Positions 31,991 to 43,018 are shown, counted from the stretch's first letter. The stretch: DNA of 64,000 nt from Xiphophorus maculatus (GCF_002775205.1 NC_036456.1:21386968-21450967), one strand, 5' to 3'. Translations and numbers: made by a program. The notes: generated from the letters alone by a model not told the origin.

Positions 31991-32960
31991 ATTGATTTTT
32001 AAACATCTTCAACAGAATTATTTAAAATTAAACTCATGAATCAGGCCTGGATTAAATGAAATTAATATATATTGATATTTTGTTGCTCAACCTTTTGAGT
32101 GGATCAACCAAACAATTCCTGAAACTATCAGTGAGATTCTGGTATTTTATCTCTTTGCTCATCAGCAAACATGTTTCAGCTCCTTCAGTAGGATTCAGGT
32201 CAGGGGTCAGAGGTCACTGCAGAATGGTTGAACTTTTTTCGTCTGTGTTTTTAGCTAAATGTTTGGATCATCATCCTGGTGAGCTGCTAAAAAGATTTTA
32301 TTTCAAAGATCCAAACATTTAAATCCAAACTGAACAAATGTAAGGTTCTCCTTCTCACATATAGGAGTGCTAGGTTTTTGATTTCTCCCCAGACTTACCG
32401 ATACAGGGTCAAAGACCCTGAGTCCAAACTGACGACTCTGATGGCTCAAATTAGCCTCCATTCATCCATTCATCTATTCTTCTATTGTTCTATTGTACAT
32501 GTGGCCGTTGACCGTCAGGCCAGAAGGTAGGAATGTGAATAGTCCATGTTGGGGGTGGGTATCTATGATACCTACAACTAGTCAGTTTAGTTTTGAAGCA
32601 TACATGAAGTGTTTTTGGAGAGATGTGACCTTTTGCAGCTGATCCATGATGTTGTGCTGCATTATCCAGGTCATTTTGCCAAATGTACATAGAGTTTGCA
32701 AAACATACAATCTGTTTCAAGAAATATGCAAAGGTTTTTCTAAAAGAAATTAGTAATGTTTCTCTTTGAAATAAAGCTAAGAGGGTTTAAAATGACAGTT
32801 TAGAAATAAACTAACCAAATTAATTGTGTTGATCCACCTCAAAAAAATCATGCAAAAAGTGTAAGCAAAAGAAATCTGGGAGACTTTGCACATGCAAATT
32901 TGCATGCAGCCTTTTGTGCTGTGGAGGATAAATAGGTGACTGCTTCACCTATTTAGTTCA
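31991..32960. other. Intergenic, no feature recognised
   Basis: AT-rich, without clear repeat ends. Part of it may be the non-coding flank of the piggyBac remnant that follows. Confidence 0.35.
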
Positions 32961-32999
32961 CAAGAACTAATGGCATTTATTTCAGTCATAATGTTGCGG

Positions 33000-33250
33000 G
33001 GGGTGACCAAGGTTCCATCACTATGTGACAGCTGGTCAGCAAACCTGGCAAACATGATTGACATGGCAGCACTGAATGCACATGTGCTTTATCAGGCATG
33101 CATTGGGGTGCAGGAGAGACGGGTGAACTTCCTGGTTGAGCTTGCAAAAGAGTTGGGTAACTCTCATGTGAGTGAGAAGAAGGCACACAAGGAGAAACTG
33201 CTTCGGCAACAACCTTCCACACCCAGCTCAGGCAAAAGGGCGAAGTGTCA
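33000..33250 (+). pseudogene. piggyBac transposase C-terminal fragment (PGBD-like)
   Basis: The encoded stretch NMIDMAALNAHVLYQ, then VNFLVELAKELG, then GKRAKCQVNHRC matches the end of the piggyBac-derived DDE domain and the start of its Cys-rich C-terminal domain. The rest of that domain is missing because an L2-type LINE 3' end begins at 33250. No upstream transposase part is readable. Confidence 0.6.
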
Positions 33251-33660
33251 GGTCAACCATCGATGCAGGATGCGTGTCCCGAGGCCGAAACATCGCCAGT
33301 GACCCCTCACACCCCCACCATGGACTGTTCTCCCTGCTGCCCTCTGGAAAGAGGTTCCGCAGCATCCGGTGCAGGTCCACCAGGTTCTGAAACAGCTTTT
33401 TCCCACTTGCCATCAGACTGCTGAACTCTTAACTGGACTGCACTCAAAAACTGGTCTCCACTTTATACCTTGCACATGTACAGAGCTAAATAACTTCTAT
33501 TTTACTGTCAGTCCTGCACTTTATATTTTATATTTAGATTTATATTCATATTTTATACTGTATTTTATTTTACTCACAACATTGGAACCTCAAACATTGT
33601 CCTGAGCCGTATGCAACGAAATTTCGTTCTGTATTCACCCTGTGCATGCAAAATGACAAC
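33250..33660 (+). mobile_element. 5'-truncated copy of the L2-type LINE
   Basis: It starts inside the C-terminal coding part ([18 protein letters not shown]) and continues through the same 3' UTR as the long copy at 14409-17592, on the opposite strand. It ends ATGACAACAAAGTCAG. About 410 bp remain. The frame breaks after the CRSTRF motif. Confidence 0.85.
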
Positions 33661-33664
33661 AAAG

Positions 33665-34329
33665 TCAGTCGAAGGAACAATTGTGCAACTGTGAGATGCG
33701 TTGAGGCCGTTACCAGGGTACTTATAAGGTAATGGCCTTATTTACAGAACAAAAGCAACTGCTAGATAAAATCCTTCAGGTCAGTTGGATGATCTCTAGA
33801 CTGAATAGGTATATGTCACAATGAACTAACTCCAGCACTTCTAATAAAGCCTGTAATCATCTCATCAGCATCAGAGATCTGGTGGCTCCAGATGTTAGTA
33901 ACAGAACATTTTGGTATCAGCCTGCAGGAGATAAAGTCTGGATAGACGGTTTCCTCTGGCTCTTCCTCTCATGCCTCATTCTGAGCTTTAGGTTCTCCTG
34001 ATCTGTTTCTGTAGTTTTGCTGCATTAAGACAAACTGATCACTTTTTCTCACTTTCTTTTCCTACTACTCTCCAATTTGCATTTTGTTCTATTATTTAAC
34101 TGTTAACTTTTTGTTTCTCTGCAGATTTTATCTTAGCAAGTCACTTTGCTGTTGCTGCTGAAGGGTCGGAGGTCAACACTCTGTCCAATATGAAAAGATA
34201 TTCCAGGTTGGACCCTGGCAGCGTCCTTAACCTGTTCAGCACTGAGGGGGTTAAAAGTCATTTCCACCTGAAAAATACAGAAAATAAACAGTAATGGCAG
34301 TTATCAGGTCAAACTGCACATTTACAAAG
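33665..34329. other. Intergenic, no feature recognised
   Basis: No repeat or coding match is visible before the gypsy element. Confidence 0.35.
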
Positions 34330-34334
34330 TAAAC

Positions 34335-34488
34335 TGTTCTGTTCTCCGATATGTGTATTTAATAAAATCTTGAGGCTACACAGAAGCACGCGTGAGACAT
34401 CTCCAACTTAGCAGGTACCCTTTATTCTGGTCCGCCCCGAACACAATACAGCACAAAGGTTCCTATCCACCGATAGCCTGATACTACA
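34335..34488 (-). repeat. 3' LTR of the young gypsy element
   Basis: On the minus strand it starts TGTAGTATCAGG and ends CAGAACA. It contains AATAAA. At 154 bp it is unusually short for an LTR. Confidence 0.92.
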
Positions 34489-34872
34489 TCCCCCTTTCTG
34501 AATGGGATATGTTATGAGGGTTTATATACGAACATGTAGAACTGTAAACTTAAATCACACACCAGAAAGATGCACCCTGTGGAATACCCAAGATTAACTC
34601 AGTATCTTACTAGTACTTTTCCCACAGTAGAATGTGCTAGAACTTTAACTTGTTATTACTGTTTATTTATCTGTTTTACACTAAAGGTGCACAAACTTAA
34701 ATCTCTTTCCAGTCACAGTTCAGCATTAGAACTAAGACATATATAAATCTCAGAACATTAAGTATTCTCTATAACATTTAACTTTAGCTACTAAGAGGAA
34801 GGGGTGGACTACCCAAAACCTCTATCTGAGTGTGGGGATTATTCTGCCCCATGCAGGAAACTCACTCAGTTC

Positions 34873-37800
34873 CTATGAACAAATATAATCATCCAGATAG
34901 GCTGGAGGTCTCCTACTTCTCAGTGAAACTCGACTCTCAGGTGGTGGAGTCTGATGGCTAACCTCCTGCTGGTCTTCATCTGGAACAGGTATGTGTGGAG
35001 AATTGTGAAGATTTCCTTCAGGTAATGTCTCGTGTGGAACAGCAGAAGTTTCAGGTGGAACAACAGATGTTTCAGTTGCTCCAGGAGTGTGTGAAAGGTG
35101 GTAGCTATTCCTTCTCAGCATGCCTCTGGGTGTCTCAATGATGTAGGATCGAGGTGACCCTGCTCCAGACACTACTGTTCCTCTGGTCTTCAGATCTGTC
35201 ACCCACACCTTCTCACCTGGATGTAGGAGTGACATGTTGCGGGCCCGGTGCCTCCGGTTGTAGCTTTGTCTTTGTTTCTGTCTATAATCGGTTTCTGCAG
35301 TCCTCAGCTTTTCCATATCAATAATCTTTGGCGTTAGCTGAGACTGAGTAACAGGAACAGTTGTCCTTATCCTCCTTCCCATGAGAAGCTCAGTTGGACT
35401 GAATCCATTTGCTAATGGAGCGGAACGGTAGGCCATAAGAGCAAGATACGGATCCCCCGCCTTTTTAAGGAGATTCTTGGTAGTTCTGACTGCTCTCTCA
35501 GCCTCCCCGTTGCTCTGAGGAAAATTTGGGCTGGATGTTTCATGACTGAAACCCCATTCTTGTGCAAATCTTCTGAAGGAATCCGAAGCAAACTGTGCCC
35601 CATTATCAGAACGGAGACGCTCTGGTATGCCATGGCGTGCAAAGATGGACTTACAGTGTTCGATAACTCCCTCAGATGTTGTGGTAGTAAGCTTTGCAAC
35701 TTCAAAAAATCTGGAGAAATAATCCACGATCATCAAATATTGTTTGTCCTTAAACTGGAAAAGATCAGCTCCCACCATGACCCATGGTCTTTGTGGGAAT
35801 TCAGTGGGCAGTAGTGGCTCTTTGTGTTTAGTTCTCTCCCTACAACACGTGTCACAGGTCTCCAACAGCTTAATCAGCTCGCTGCTGAGACCTGGCCACC
35901 ACACTGAATGTTTGGCCCTTTCTCTACATTTAGTTATCCCCAAGTGACCCTCATGTAGCTTTGACAGAATGTCCTTTCTGAGAGAAGCTGGAATCACTAT
36001 TCTGCTACCATAAAGAAGCAGGCCATTTTGAACAGTGAGTTCACCTGAAAATGGCAAATAAGGCTGGAAACCTTTCTCAATAGAGAATTTATCTGGCCAT
36101 CCTTCCACACAGAATTTTTTCAGTCGTTTGAGTATGCTGTCGCTGTCCTGATGTCTTTGGATTTCCCTCAGTCGTGGTTCCGTGGCAGGTAAACATGCAA
36201 CGACTGAGTCAACATACAAGTTGATCTCCTCTTCTTGCAGTCCTCCCAAATCGTTGGGGATTGGAGCTCTGGACAAAACATCAGCTGTAGCAATATTTTT
36301 GCCAGCCACATGGGAAATACTGTAAGAAAATCTCATTAGTCGCATTCGCAGTCGCTGTATGCGAGGAGGAAGCTCGTTTAGACACTTCGACCCCAGCAGC
36401 GGAACTAATGGCTTATGATCGGTTTCAATGTGGAACCTCTTCCCGGTCAGAAACTCTGCAAACCTCTCACAGGCCCATGTTGAAGCGAGAGCCTCTTTCT
36501 CAATCTGAGCATACCTCTGCTCTGTGTCGCTGAGAGACCGTGATGCATACGCCACTGGCCTCCATCCTGTATCAGCGTGTTTCTGGAGAAGAACTGCACC
36601 GAGTCCATACGATGATGCATCTGCTGACACACATGTTTCTGCATTCGGGTCATACAATGCTAGTCCTGGAGGTGTTGTCAGATCTGTTTTAATAGCGTCA
36701 AAAGCTTGTTGCTGTGGTGGACCCCATGACCACATATTTGACTTCTTCAGAAGATCTCTCAAGGGTCTGGTTTTCTCTGCCAGGTGGGGGAGGAACTTCC
36801 CAAGATGGTTCACCATACCCAGGAAGCGTCTCACCTCACTTATATTTCTGGGCTCCTCCATGGCTCGTATAGCACTCACTTTATCCGGGTCTGGACTGAC
36901 TCCTGATGCATCAATGACTTGTCCCAAGAACTTTATTCTGCGTTTAGAAAACTCACATTTGTCATTTAGCGTAACTTTCGCCTCCTGGAGTCGAAACAGT
37001 GTCGTCCTCAGTCTTTCATCGTGCTCCTGCTGCGTCGTCCCCCAGATGAGGACATCATCCATCTGACAAAGGACTCCATCCAGACCCTCCAGAATCCGTG
37101 TCATGCGTTTCTGGAAGTGCTCTGGTGCTGATGAAATCCCAAAGCAGAGCCGATTGTAGCAATAGCGCCCAAAAGGTGTAATGAAGGTGGTGAGCAGGGA
37201 AGACTTCCTTGACAGTGGAATCTGCCAGAATCCAGCATTGGCATCCAATTTGGAGAACACTTTTGCTCCTGCTAGCTGTCCGAGCGTGTGCTCTACTGAT
37301 GGGAGTGGATGTTTTTCTCTCATGACATATTTATTCAGTTCTGTGAGATCAATGCATATCCTCACCTTGCCCGAGCTCTTGGGAACCACCACCATAGGTG
37401 CACACCAGTCTGTTGGCTCCTCCACTTTGGTGATGACCCCTTCCTGCTGCATACGGTTGAGCTCCTCTTTAACCTTAGGCAGTAGGGGGAGGGATATCCG
37501 CCTCGGCGTTGAGAGGGAGAAAGGCTGCGCATCTGGTGACAGAACAATGTTATACTCGCCCTCCATCAGTCCTAGTCCTGTGAAAAGTTTAGGAAACTCC
37601 TGTTTCACAGCATCAATCGAGTCCAAACCTATTTGGTTTACCCTGGCAACCAATTTTAACGCCATTGCGGCACGCCCACTCAGCAATGATGTGCATAAAT
37701 CCTTCACAACATAGATGTCCTCCTCAGTACTAACACTGTTGTTGCTGAGTGTTGCTGTAAACATGCCTTTCACTTTTAATCCGGTGCCTCCTGGTCCCTG

Positions 37801-38265
37801 CAGGATTTTCTTTGGTTTATCTAATTTGCCAAATTGGTACTGCGAATACAGTGTTTCTGGGACAGCAGTGACATCAGCTCCCGTGTCTATTTTAAATACA
37901 GTCTTATGCTTGTCCACCAGTATGTCAGTCATCCATGGATTGTCTTTAATGTCTGTAGAAAGCGATCCCAGAAAAGCAACATCATTGTCTGTATGTGTGC
38001 TTTCTGTTGCAAACCCAGCATTCACTTGACATATTTTTTTTATTTCTGCAGACCCTAGCAAAATGTCCCTTTTTCCCACAATAATTGCAGGCTGCTTCTC
38101 TAGCAGGGCATTGCTGCATACTGTGTCCTTTCGTGTCCCCGCATCTTCTGCACTGTGCCTTTTTATCTTGTGTAGCTTTTGTGACGACATATTTGTGTGG
38201 CGCCTTCGGTTGCCTGGAGCGCGCGCTCCCACTCGCGTGAACGCGGTCCAACTGCGCGCCAGCAA
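34873..38265 (-). CDS. pol of the young gypsy element: protease, RT, RNase H, integrase
   Basis: The open frame runs 1130 codons, but the part before about 38040 overlaps gag and is probably not translated as shown. Domains in order: aspartic protease (FKIDTGADVTAVP), reverse transcriptase (QMDDVLIW, a YxDD variant), RNase H (VSADASSYGLGAV), integrase zinc finger (HEGHLGITKCRERAKH...CDTCC), the catalytic core with VGADLFQF, LRSDNGAQF and NGEAERAVR (DD35E), and a C-terminal segment with Pro-rich end. No chromodomain is seen. Pol is in the +1 frame relative to gag, so a +1 (or -2) shift, or another bypass, would be needed. Confidence 0.9.
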   Translation of the reverse strand: MLARSWTAFTRVGARAPGNRRRHTNMSSQKLHKIKRHSAEDAGTRKDTVCSNALLEKQPAIIVGKRDILLGSAEIKKICQVNAGFATESTHTDNDVAFLGSLSTDIKDNPWMTDILVDKHKTVFKIDTGADVTAVPETLYSQYQFGKLDKPKKILQGPGGTGLKVKGMFTATLSNNSVSTEEDIYVVKDLCTSLLSGRAAMALKLVARVNQIGLDSIDAVKQEFPKLFTGLGLMEGEYNIVLSPDAQPFSLSTPRRISLPLLPKVKEELNRMQQEGVITKVEEPTDWCAPMVVVPKSSGKVRICIDLTELNKYVMREKHPLPSVEHTLGQLAGAKVFSKLDANAGFWQIPLSRKSSLLTTFITPFGRYCYNRLCFGISSAPEHFQKRMTRILEGLDGVLCQMDDVLIWGTTQQEHDERLRTTLFRLQEAKVTLNDKCEFSKRRIKFLGQVIDASGVSPDPDKVSAIRAMEEPRNISEVRRFLGMVNHLGKFLPHLAEKTRPLRDLLKKSNMWSWGPPQQQAFDAIKTDLTTPPGLALYDPNAETCVSADASSYGLGAVLLQKHADTGWRPVAYASRSLSDTEQRYAQIEKEALASTWACERFAEFLTGKRFHIETDHKPLVPLLGSKCLNELPPRIQRLRMRLMRFSYSISHVAGKNIATADVLSRAPIPNDLGGLQEEEINLYVDSVVACLPATEPRLREIQRHQDSDSILKRLKKFCVEGWPDKFSIEKGFQPYLPFSGELTVQNGLLLYGSRIVIPASLRKDILSKLHEGHLGITKCRERAKHSVWWPGLSSELIKLLETCDTCCRERTKHKEPLLPTEFPQRPWVMVGADLFQFKDKQYLMIVDYFSRFFEVAKLTTTTSEGVIEHCKSIFARHGIPERLRSDNGAQFASDSFRRFAQEWGFSHETSSPNFPQSNGEAERAVRTTKNLLKKAGDPYLALMAYRSAPLANGFSPTELLMGRRIRTTVPVTQSQLTPKIIDMEKLRTAETDYRQKQRQSYNRRHRARNMSLLHPGEKVWVTDLKTRGTVVSGAGSPRSYIIETPRGMLRRNSYHLSHTPGATETSVVPPETSAVPHETLPEGNLHNSPHIPVPDEDQQEVSHQTPPPESRVSLRSRRPPAYLDDYICS

Positions 38266-38818
38266 TGTCTGACTTGAAGTTAGCTATGAAAAGCATTTCC
38301 TGTTGCTTTTTTACTAGCTCGCTCTGACGGGCTCTGTTTAACGCCTTCTCTAGCGTCAGCTCAGCGTCCATTTGTAGCTGTTCTGATAGTCTTTTATCTC
38401 TCAGACCCACGACGAATCTGTCCCGCACCATCTCATCATGCAAAGTCCCGTATCCACAGTATTCAGCCAAACAGTGTAACGCGGTGTGAAAGCCGTCAAT
38501 GGACTCACCCGTCTCCTGTTGGCGCTGATTGAATTTCGCCCGCTCAAATATAATATTCCGGCGGGCTACGAAGTGAGCATCCAGCCGTCCCTTAACAGTC
38601 TCGTACTCACTCGCTTCTTGCGGAGTTAGATGCAGGGAAACCAGTATATCTTCTGCCTCGTCCCCCATGGTGTATATCAGCGTATTTACTTGGTTTTCGT
38701 CCGCTTGTGTCTCCAAACCAGACGCGATACGAAACCTCTCGAAACGCTTTATCCATTTCGTCCAGTCTTCAGCTCTGAACGTGAACTTTTCTGGCGGGGT
38801 GACTTGAAACTGGTTCAT
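37982..38818 (-). CDS. gag of the young gypsy element (278 aa)
   Basis: Starts MNQFQVTPPEKFTFRAEDW, followed by a capsid-like region with WIKRFERFRIASGL and a QQETGESIDGFHTALH segment typical of this gypsy group. Two zinc knuckles lie near the C terminus: CRRCGDTKGHSMQQC (spacing CX2CX5HX4C, slightly unusual) and CNYCGKKGHFARVC (canonical CX2CX4HX4C). The stop at 37982 lies in a different frame from pol. An A8 run on the minus strand (38041-38034) lies just after the second knuckle. Confidence 0.88.
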   Translation of the reverse strand: MNQFQVTPPEKFTFRAEDWTKWIKRFERFRIASGLETQADENQVNTLIYTMGDEAEDILVSLHLTPQEASEYETVKGRLDAHFVARRNIIFERAKFNQRQQETGESIDGFHTALHCLAEYCGYGTLHDEMVRDRFVVGLRDKRLSEQLQMDAELTLEKALNRARQSELVKKQQEMLFIANFKSDIAGAQLDRVHASGSARSRQPKAPHKYVVTKATQDKKAQCRRCGDTKGHSMQQCPAREAACNYCGKKGHFARVCRNKKNMSSECWVCNRKHTYRQ

Positions 38819-38886
38819 GACGTTGTCGTTCTTATTTTATTCGAGCCGTCAGTTCTCACTTGTTCTCTCTTCGCTTAGTAGTCTAT

Positions 38887-38899
38887 ACTTCTGACACCA
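38887..38899 (-). promoter_or_regulatory. Primer-binding site (tRNA-Leu type)
   Basis: TGGTGTCAGAAGT starts at the first base after the 5' LTR. It is complementary to the ACTTCTGACACCA 3' end expected for a vertebrate tRNA-Leu. The assignment is from memory of tRNA ends. Confidence 0.75.
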
Positions 38900-39053
38900 T
38901 GTTCTGTTCTCCGATATGTGTATTTAATAAAATCTTGAGGCTACACAGAAGCACGCGTGAGACATCTCCAACTTAGCAGGTACCCTTTATTCTGGTCCGC
39001 CCCGAACACAATACAGCACAAAGGTTCCTATCCACCGATAGCCTGATACTACA
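38900..39053 (-). repeat. 5' LTR of the young gypsy element
   Basis: Identical to the LTR at 34335-34488. It is directly followed, on the minus strand, by the tRNA-Leu-type primer-binding site. Confidence 0.92.
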
Positions 39054-39334
39054 TAAACTTCCTAATTAAATCCTATTTCCAAAGACAAATAAGTGTTTTT
39101 ATTTATTTCCTAAAACATGGTTTCCATTTGATATATAAAGAAAACATTAATCTTTATTCTTTTCATCAAGTGACTCTAAAACTCAACCATAAGAGACAAT
39201 GCTGAAAAAACAATTGTCTTATATACTTTTACATCAGAAACGGGTTAAAATTTTCACTCACAGATTCTGAAAGTGTCACCAGTTAATCCAGATTAGCCTT
39301 TTAAAGCGTGAATCAGAATCAATAACAGGTCAGA

Positions 39335-39420
39335 TTATTGGATTATAGTTTAGTGGATTAAACGGCTCTCTGAGCTCAGCGACCGCTGGTACGAGTCCCG
39401 TTACAGATGTAGTTTAATTC
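39335..39420 (+). repeat. tRNA-like fragment, degraded
   Basis: TAGTTTAGTGGATTAAACGG resembles an A box, and GGTACGAGTCCCG, about 30 bases later, resembles a B box (GGTTCGANTCC). The acceptor stem does not pair, so this is more likely a SINE head or tRNA pseudogene than a working gene. Confidence 0.35.
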
Positions 39421-39424
39421 CCTT

Positions 39425-41235
39425 TTTAGACCAGTTTATTTTATTGTCTAAAAAATAATATTCACTTGTGTGGTATATTTTGGTTTCAATATATTCTTCA
39501 ATTTTCCTTCACATACAAAGAATTATTATGTTTTGAAGAGATTATAGAGAAAGAGACATTTTCTAATCTGTTTATTTACGTTTGTCGTGTTTTGATCAGG
39601 AAACGACACAGCCACCTATTTTTTTACAAACATCTGCATTGAGGACCCCGTTAGACTGTCACTAGTTAATCTTAATGAGGCTCGTTTTGTTTTTAAGTTT
39701 ATTTCTCCTGGTCACCAGCCTGCAAACTGGTTCCCAGTAGAGAACACAGATAAATACTGTAGATATGGATCATAATCTGTTGAGATCTGACAGATTAATG
39801 TTGGAACATTTATTATTATAATGTTGGTTTGTATGTCCACCAACTACAACATTGGCTGTTAACTGTCATCAAAAATGTCTATTTATTTTTATTTTCCTTA
39901 CACGTGTTTTCATCAAGAAATGTAAATATTTTCTTTTTCATTCTCAAGGTTGATCTGATTTATGAAGGCTAATGTCGGCCAGCTGTTCTCTGCTCCTCCA
40001 GAGCTCAGAGGTTCACTTAAGGACCGTCAACAAATGTCTGAACCAAACTCTCCTAAGAACAATGAATCTCATTCTGGGATCAGTTCTGCTGCAGCTCAGT
40101 GTGTTTGGTTTGATTCCAGATCAGAACAAACCAGATTCTACTTGTTCATTTCTCATCAAACTGGTTTCTCACTCAGTTCTCTGGAAAGTTCAGAGGAGCA
40201 GCTACCTGTTACAAGCTCCGCCCCTACCTGGAGGTGTTACGTCACTTCCTGTCTCTGTAGTCCTGATATCTGCATAACTCACATTATCAAACATGTTGCT
40301 GCCTGTAATACAGCAGCTGCTGCTCTCCTTCATTCACCTTCAAGGTTTAGTTTGATCTGATCTGATCAACAGAAACAACCTGATCAATAATCCATTCTGC
40401 TGGGCTCCACACTCTGCACCTCATTAAGAGACAGAGACATTTTAACATTCATTTCAAAAGTTTAAATACAGCAAAACGCATAAAAGGCAGTTTTCTCTGC
40501 AGCTGCTCTGCTCAGCTGTTGCTGCCAGCAGGGGGCAGCACCGACCGTCCAGCTTCCAGAGCCTGAAACAGCAGAGAGCACCTCTGACCTATTGACCCTC
40601 TGAATCACAGCTGCCCAGCTCTGCTCCTCATGTTCAGGTTCACCTGCTGCTGCTCACCTGATTTAAATAAATGATTATCAGAATTCAGCAGCAAAGAATC
40701 AGAGTTAAAAAAGGAACAAGATCTTAAAACCCTGAACAACAACCCATATTAATCAATAATCTAATATTTAATCAGATCAAACTGTATCATGTGAACAATG
40801 AGAAGATAATCTAGTTTCCCTGATTTAATGTTTCTGTTTCTGCTGATCTGAGACTGAAGCTGTTAAACAGACCAGAGGAGAAAAGGTCAAAGGTTATGAA
40901 GTTATGAAATAAGAACATTTGATGATATTTTACTAAATAAACCCTGATAATATCTGGATGTTTAACCTCCACCATCCCTGCATGAAGAACTAGAGCTGCA
41001 GATCTCTGCTGGACGCTCAGATCCAGATCAGCAGCAGCTTTAACCCGCCTGGTAGAAACGGTAAGGAGAAGCAGAGAGCAGGTACCACCTGGTACCACCA
41101 GGTGGTACCGGGTGGTATCAGGTGGTACCAGGGCTTTGAGCTGCATCACTGTGACAGTTGGTACCGGTTCTTTATATCAGGATGTCTGGTTCTGACCCAC
41201 AGCGGTGGGACCGACTCAGACTGACTGTGGCAAAC
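39425..41235. other. Intergenic, with one CTCF-like word and a GGTACC palindrome cluster
   Basis: No gene was recognised. TGCCAGCAGGGGGCAGCA at 40523-40540 fits the CTCF core. At 41084-41136, repeated GGTACCACC/GGTGGTACC words form an imperfect palindrome. The small ORFs here look like chance. Confidence 0.5.
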
Positions 41236-41237
41236 AT

Positions 41238-41616
41238 TTAGTGCAGCACTGAGGCAGTTAGTGCAGCACTGGGGCAGTTAGTGCAGCACTGAGGCAGTTA
41301 GTGAAGCACTGAGGCAGTTAGTGAAGCACTGGGGCAGTTAGTGCAGCACTGAGGCAGTTAGTGAAGCACTGGGGCAGTTAGTGAAGCACTGGGGCAGTTA
41401 GTGAAGCACTGGGGCAGTTAGTGCAGCACTGGGGCAGTTAGTGAAGCACTGGGGCAGTTAGTGAAGCACTGGGGCAGTTAGTGCAGCACTGAGGCAGTTA
41501 GTGAAGCACTGAGGCAGTTAGTGCAGCACTGGGGCAGTTAGTGCAGCACTGGGGCAGTTAGTGCAGCACTGGGGCAGTTAGTGCAGCACTGGGGCAGTTA
41601 GTGCAGCACTGGGGCA
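41238..41616. repeat. 20-bp minisatellite
   Basis: About 19 head-to-tail copies of TTAGTGCAGCACTGGGGCAG, with the variants GTGAAG for GTGCAG and GAGG for GGGG arranged in mixed order. Confidence 0.95.
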
Positions 41617-41619
41617 GAA

Positions 41620-42785
41620 TGATGAAGTTAAAGTCAGAAGTTTCTCTGCAGCTGAAACATTTCTGTGTTTAGGGGAGAAAAGGTTTTTATTGCAGGACAT
41701 TTACAAAATAAATGAAAATGTTTTTTCTAACTTCAGCATCAGATGTAAGTTTTTATTCACAAGCCAGTGAATGTTGGAAAAATATTCTTATCTTGGCCAT
41801 AATCTGATAGAGGATGAAGTTCTGCCCTCCTCTTCCTCACCATGGAGTCTGAACAACATGGAGGCAGAAACTGAGTCATTATTAGACTGAGGGCAGCCAG
41901 ACTAGTTTATTTAGAGAAATTATTATATTTAGATCAATATTATTGCTGAGGTTAACAAGCAGGCCTTCTGACACACAGATAAAACAATAAAAATATAAAT
42001 AAAGACACTTGGGTCTCAAGGATAGATGGGGCCTCAGCCCCCCGCTGGCCCCCTTTCTGCACGTGCCTGATGGGCCCAGATGTGTCATGGCGGAGGCTTT
42101 GGAGGCGTCTCAGATGTTGTGTTGATCTGATCCAGAGAGTTTTTCTCCCTCATCATTTTCCTGTGGAATCAGGACAGACTGATCTGGTTCAGAGGTTCCT
42201 CTCCTCCATCCTCCATGTTTAATGTTTCACTGCAGCACAGCTGATCCAATAACTGATCCTGCTGAGCCTCCAGCTGCTGCAGAACCTGCTGATCACCTGA
42301 TCAGTTAATGCAACAGCAGAGAAACACCTGGAACATTCAGAGCAGTTAGAGAGCTCTGCTCTCAGAAACTATGTGGGGTCAAAGGTTGTGATGCCAACAC
42401 GCCGTAATGCAAACAGCTCAATGTAATGTACAACATGGGTCGTCCATCTTGTTGCTTAGTAACCATGTATTTGGGATTAAAGCACTGAGGAAGGCTGGTT
42501 TGTGCAGGTTGTTCTGACTTTGTGCCTCCATCAATATTCTACCAACATGGAGTCCATGGCTGTTACAGAAGCAGACAGAGACTCTGGTGGTTTGGAGTCC
42601 CAGCAATGTTATTTACTAAAACTTGTAAATCGTTGATAATTTACCAAACTACAGTGAAGTGAAAACTTCAGTGATTCAGCCCTGATGTACAGAACACATG
42701 AACTTATCAATTGGTTTAAAACAGAAGAAAAACACAGAATAAAGATAAACTGCTGCACAACGACCAGTTTAATCTGTATGAGTAG
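41620..42785. other. Intergenic, no feature recognised
   Basis: No repeat or gene match was found in this AT-rich stretch. Confidence 0.35.
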
Positions 42786-42787
42786 TT

Positions 42788-43018
42788 CCTGAGTTAGAGA
42801 CGGTGAGAAACTCAGGAGGGAGAAGAGCTGCTGCTCCTTCACACCGAGAGGAGCCAGTTGAGGCTCAGGCATCTGGTCAGGACGACTCCTGAACGCCTCC
42901 TGGTGAGGAGTTCAGGTCCCACCGGGAGGAGGGGAAAACCGGGACACGCTGGAGGGACGATGTTCCTCTGGATGGATGGATGGATGGATGGATGGATGGA
43001 TGGATGGATGGATGGATG
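42788..43018 (+). mobile_element. RTE/Rex3-type LINE 3' end with (GGAT)n tail
   Basis: The words AGGAGCCAGTTGAGG, CATCTGGTCAGGA, CTCCTGAACGCCTCCTGGTG, CCCACCGGGAGGAGG and GACACGCTGGAGGGAC appear in the order found in fish RTE-type LINE C-terminal coding sequence. A dozen GGAT units (42971-43018) follow, the usual tail of that family. It is shortened and non-functional. Confidence 0.7.

Larger units (their letters stand above)
34335..39053 (-). mobile_element. Full-length, young Ty3/gypsy retrotransposon
   Basis: Both 154-bp LTRs (34335-34488 and 38900-39053) are identical by eye. The target duplication TAAAC is perfect (34330-34334 and 39054-39058). The primer-binding site TGGTGTCAGAAGT follows the 5' LTR (minus strand, 38899-38887) and fits the 3' end of tRNA-Leu. 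A purine tract AGAAAGGGGGA precedes the 3' LTR. Gag and pol are open. Identical LTRs and intact frames indicate a recent insertion that may still be mobile. Confidence 0.93.

Noticed and set aside
38042..38265. N-terminal extension of the gypsy pol ORF
   Set aside because: This part overlaps the conserved gag zinc knuckles in another frame and has no domain of its own. It is taken as a shadow.
39962..40360. 132-codon ORF
   Set aside because: No domain, no splice context and ordinary intergenic composition. Treated as chance.
41238..41616. CRISPR-like look of evenly spaced repeats (also at 47645 and 50877)
   Set aside because: Units are contiguous tandem copies without unique spacers, in a vertebrate genome. 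They are minisatellites.
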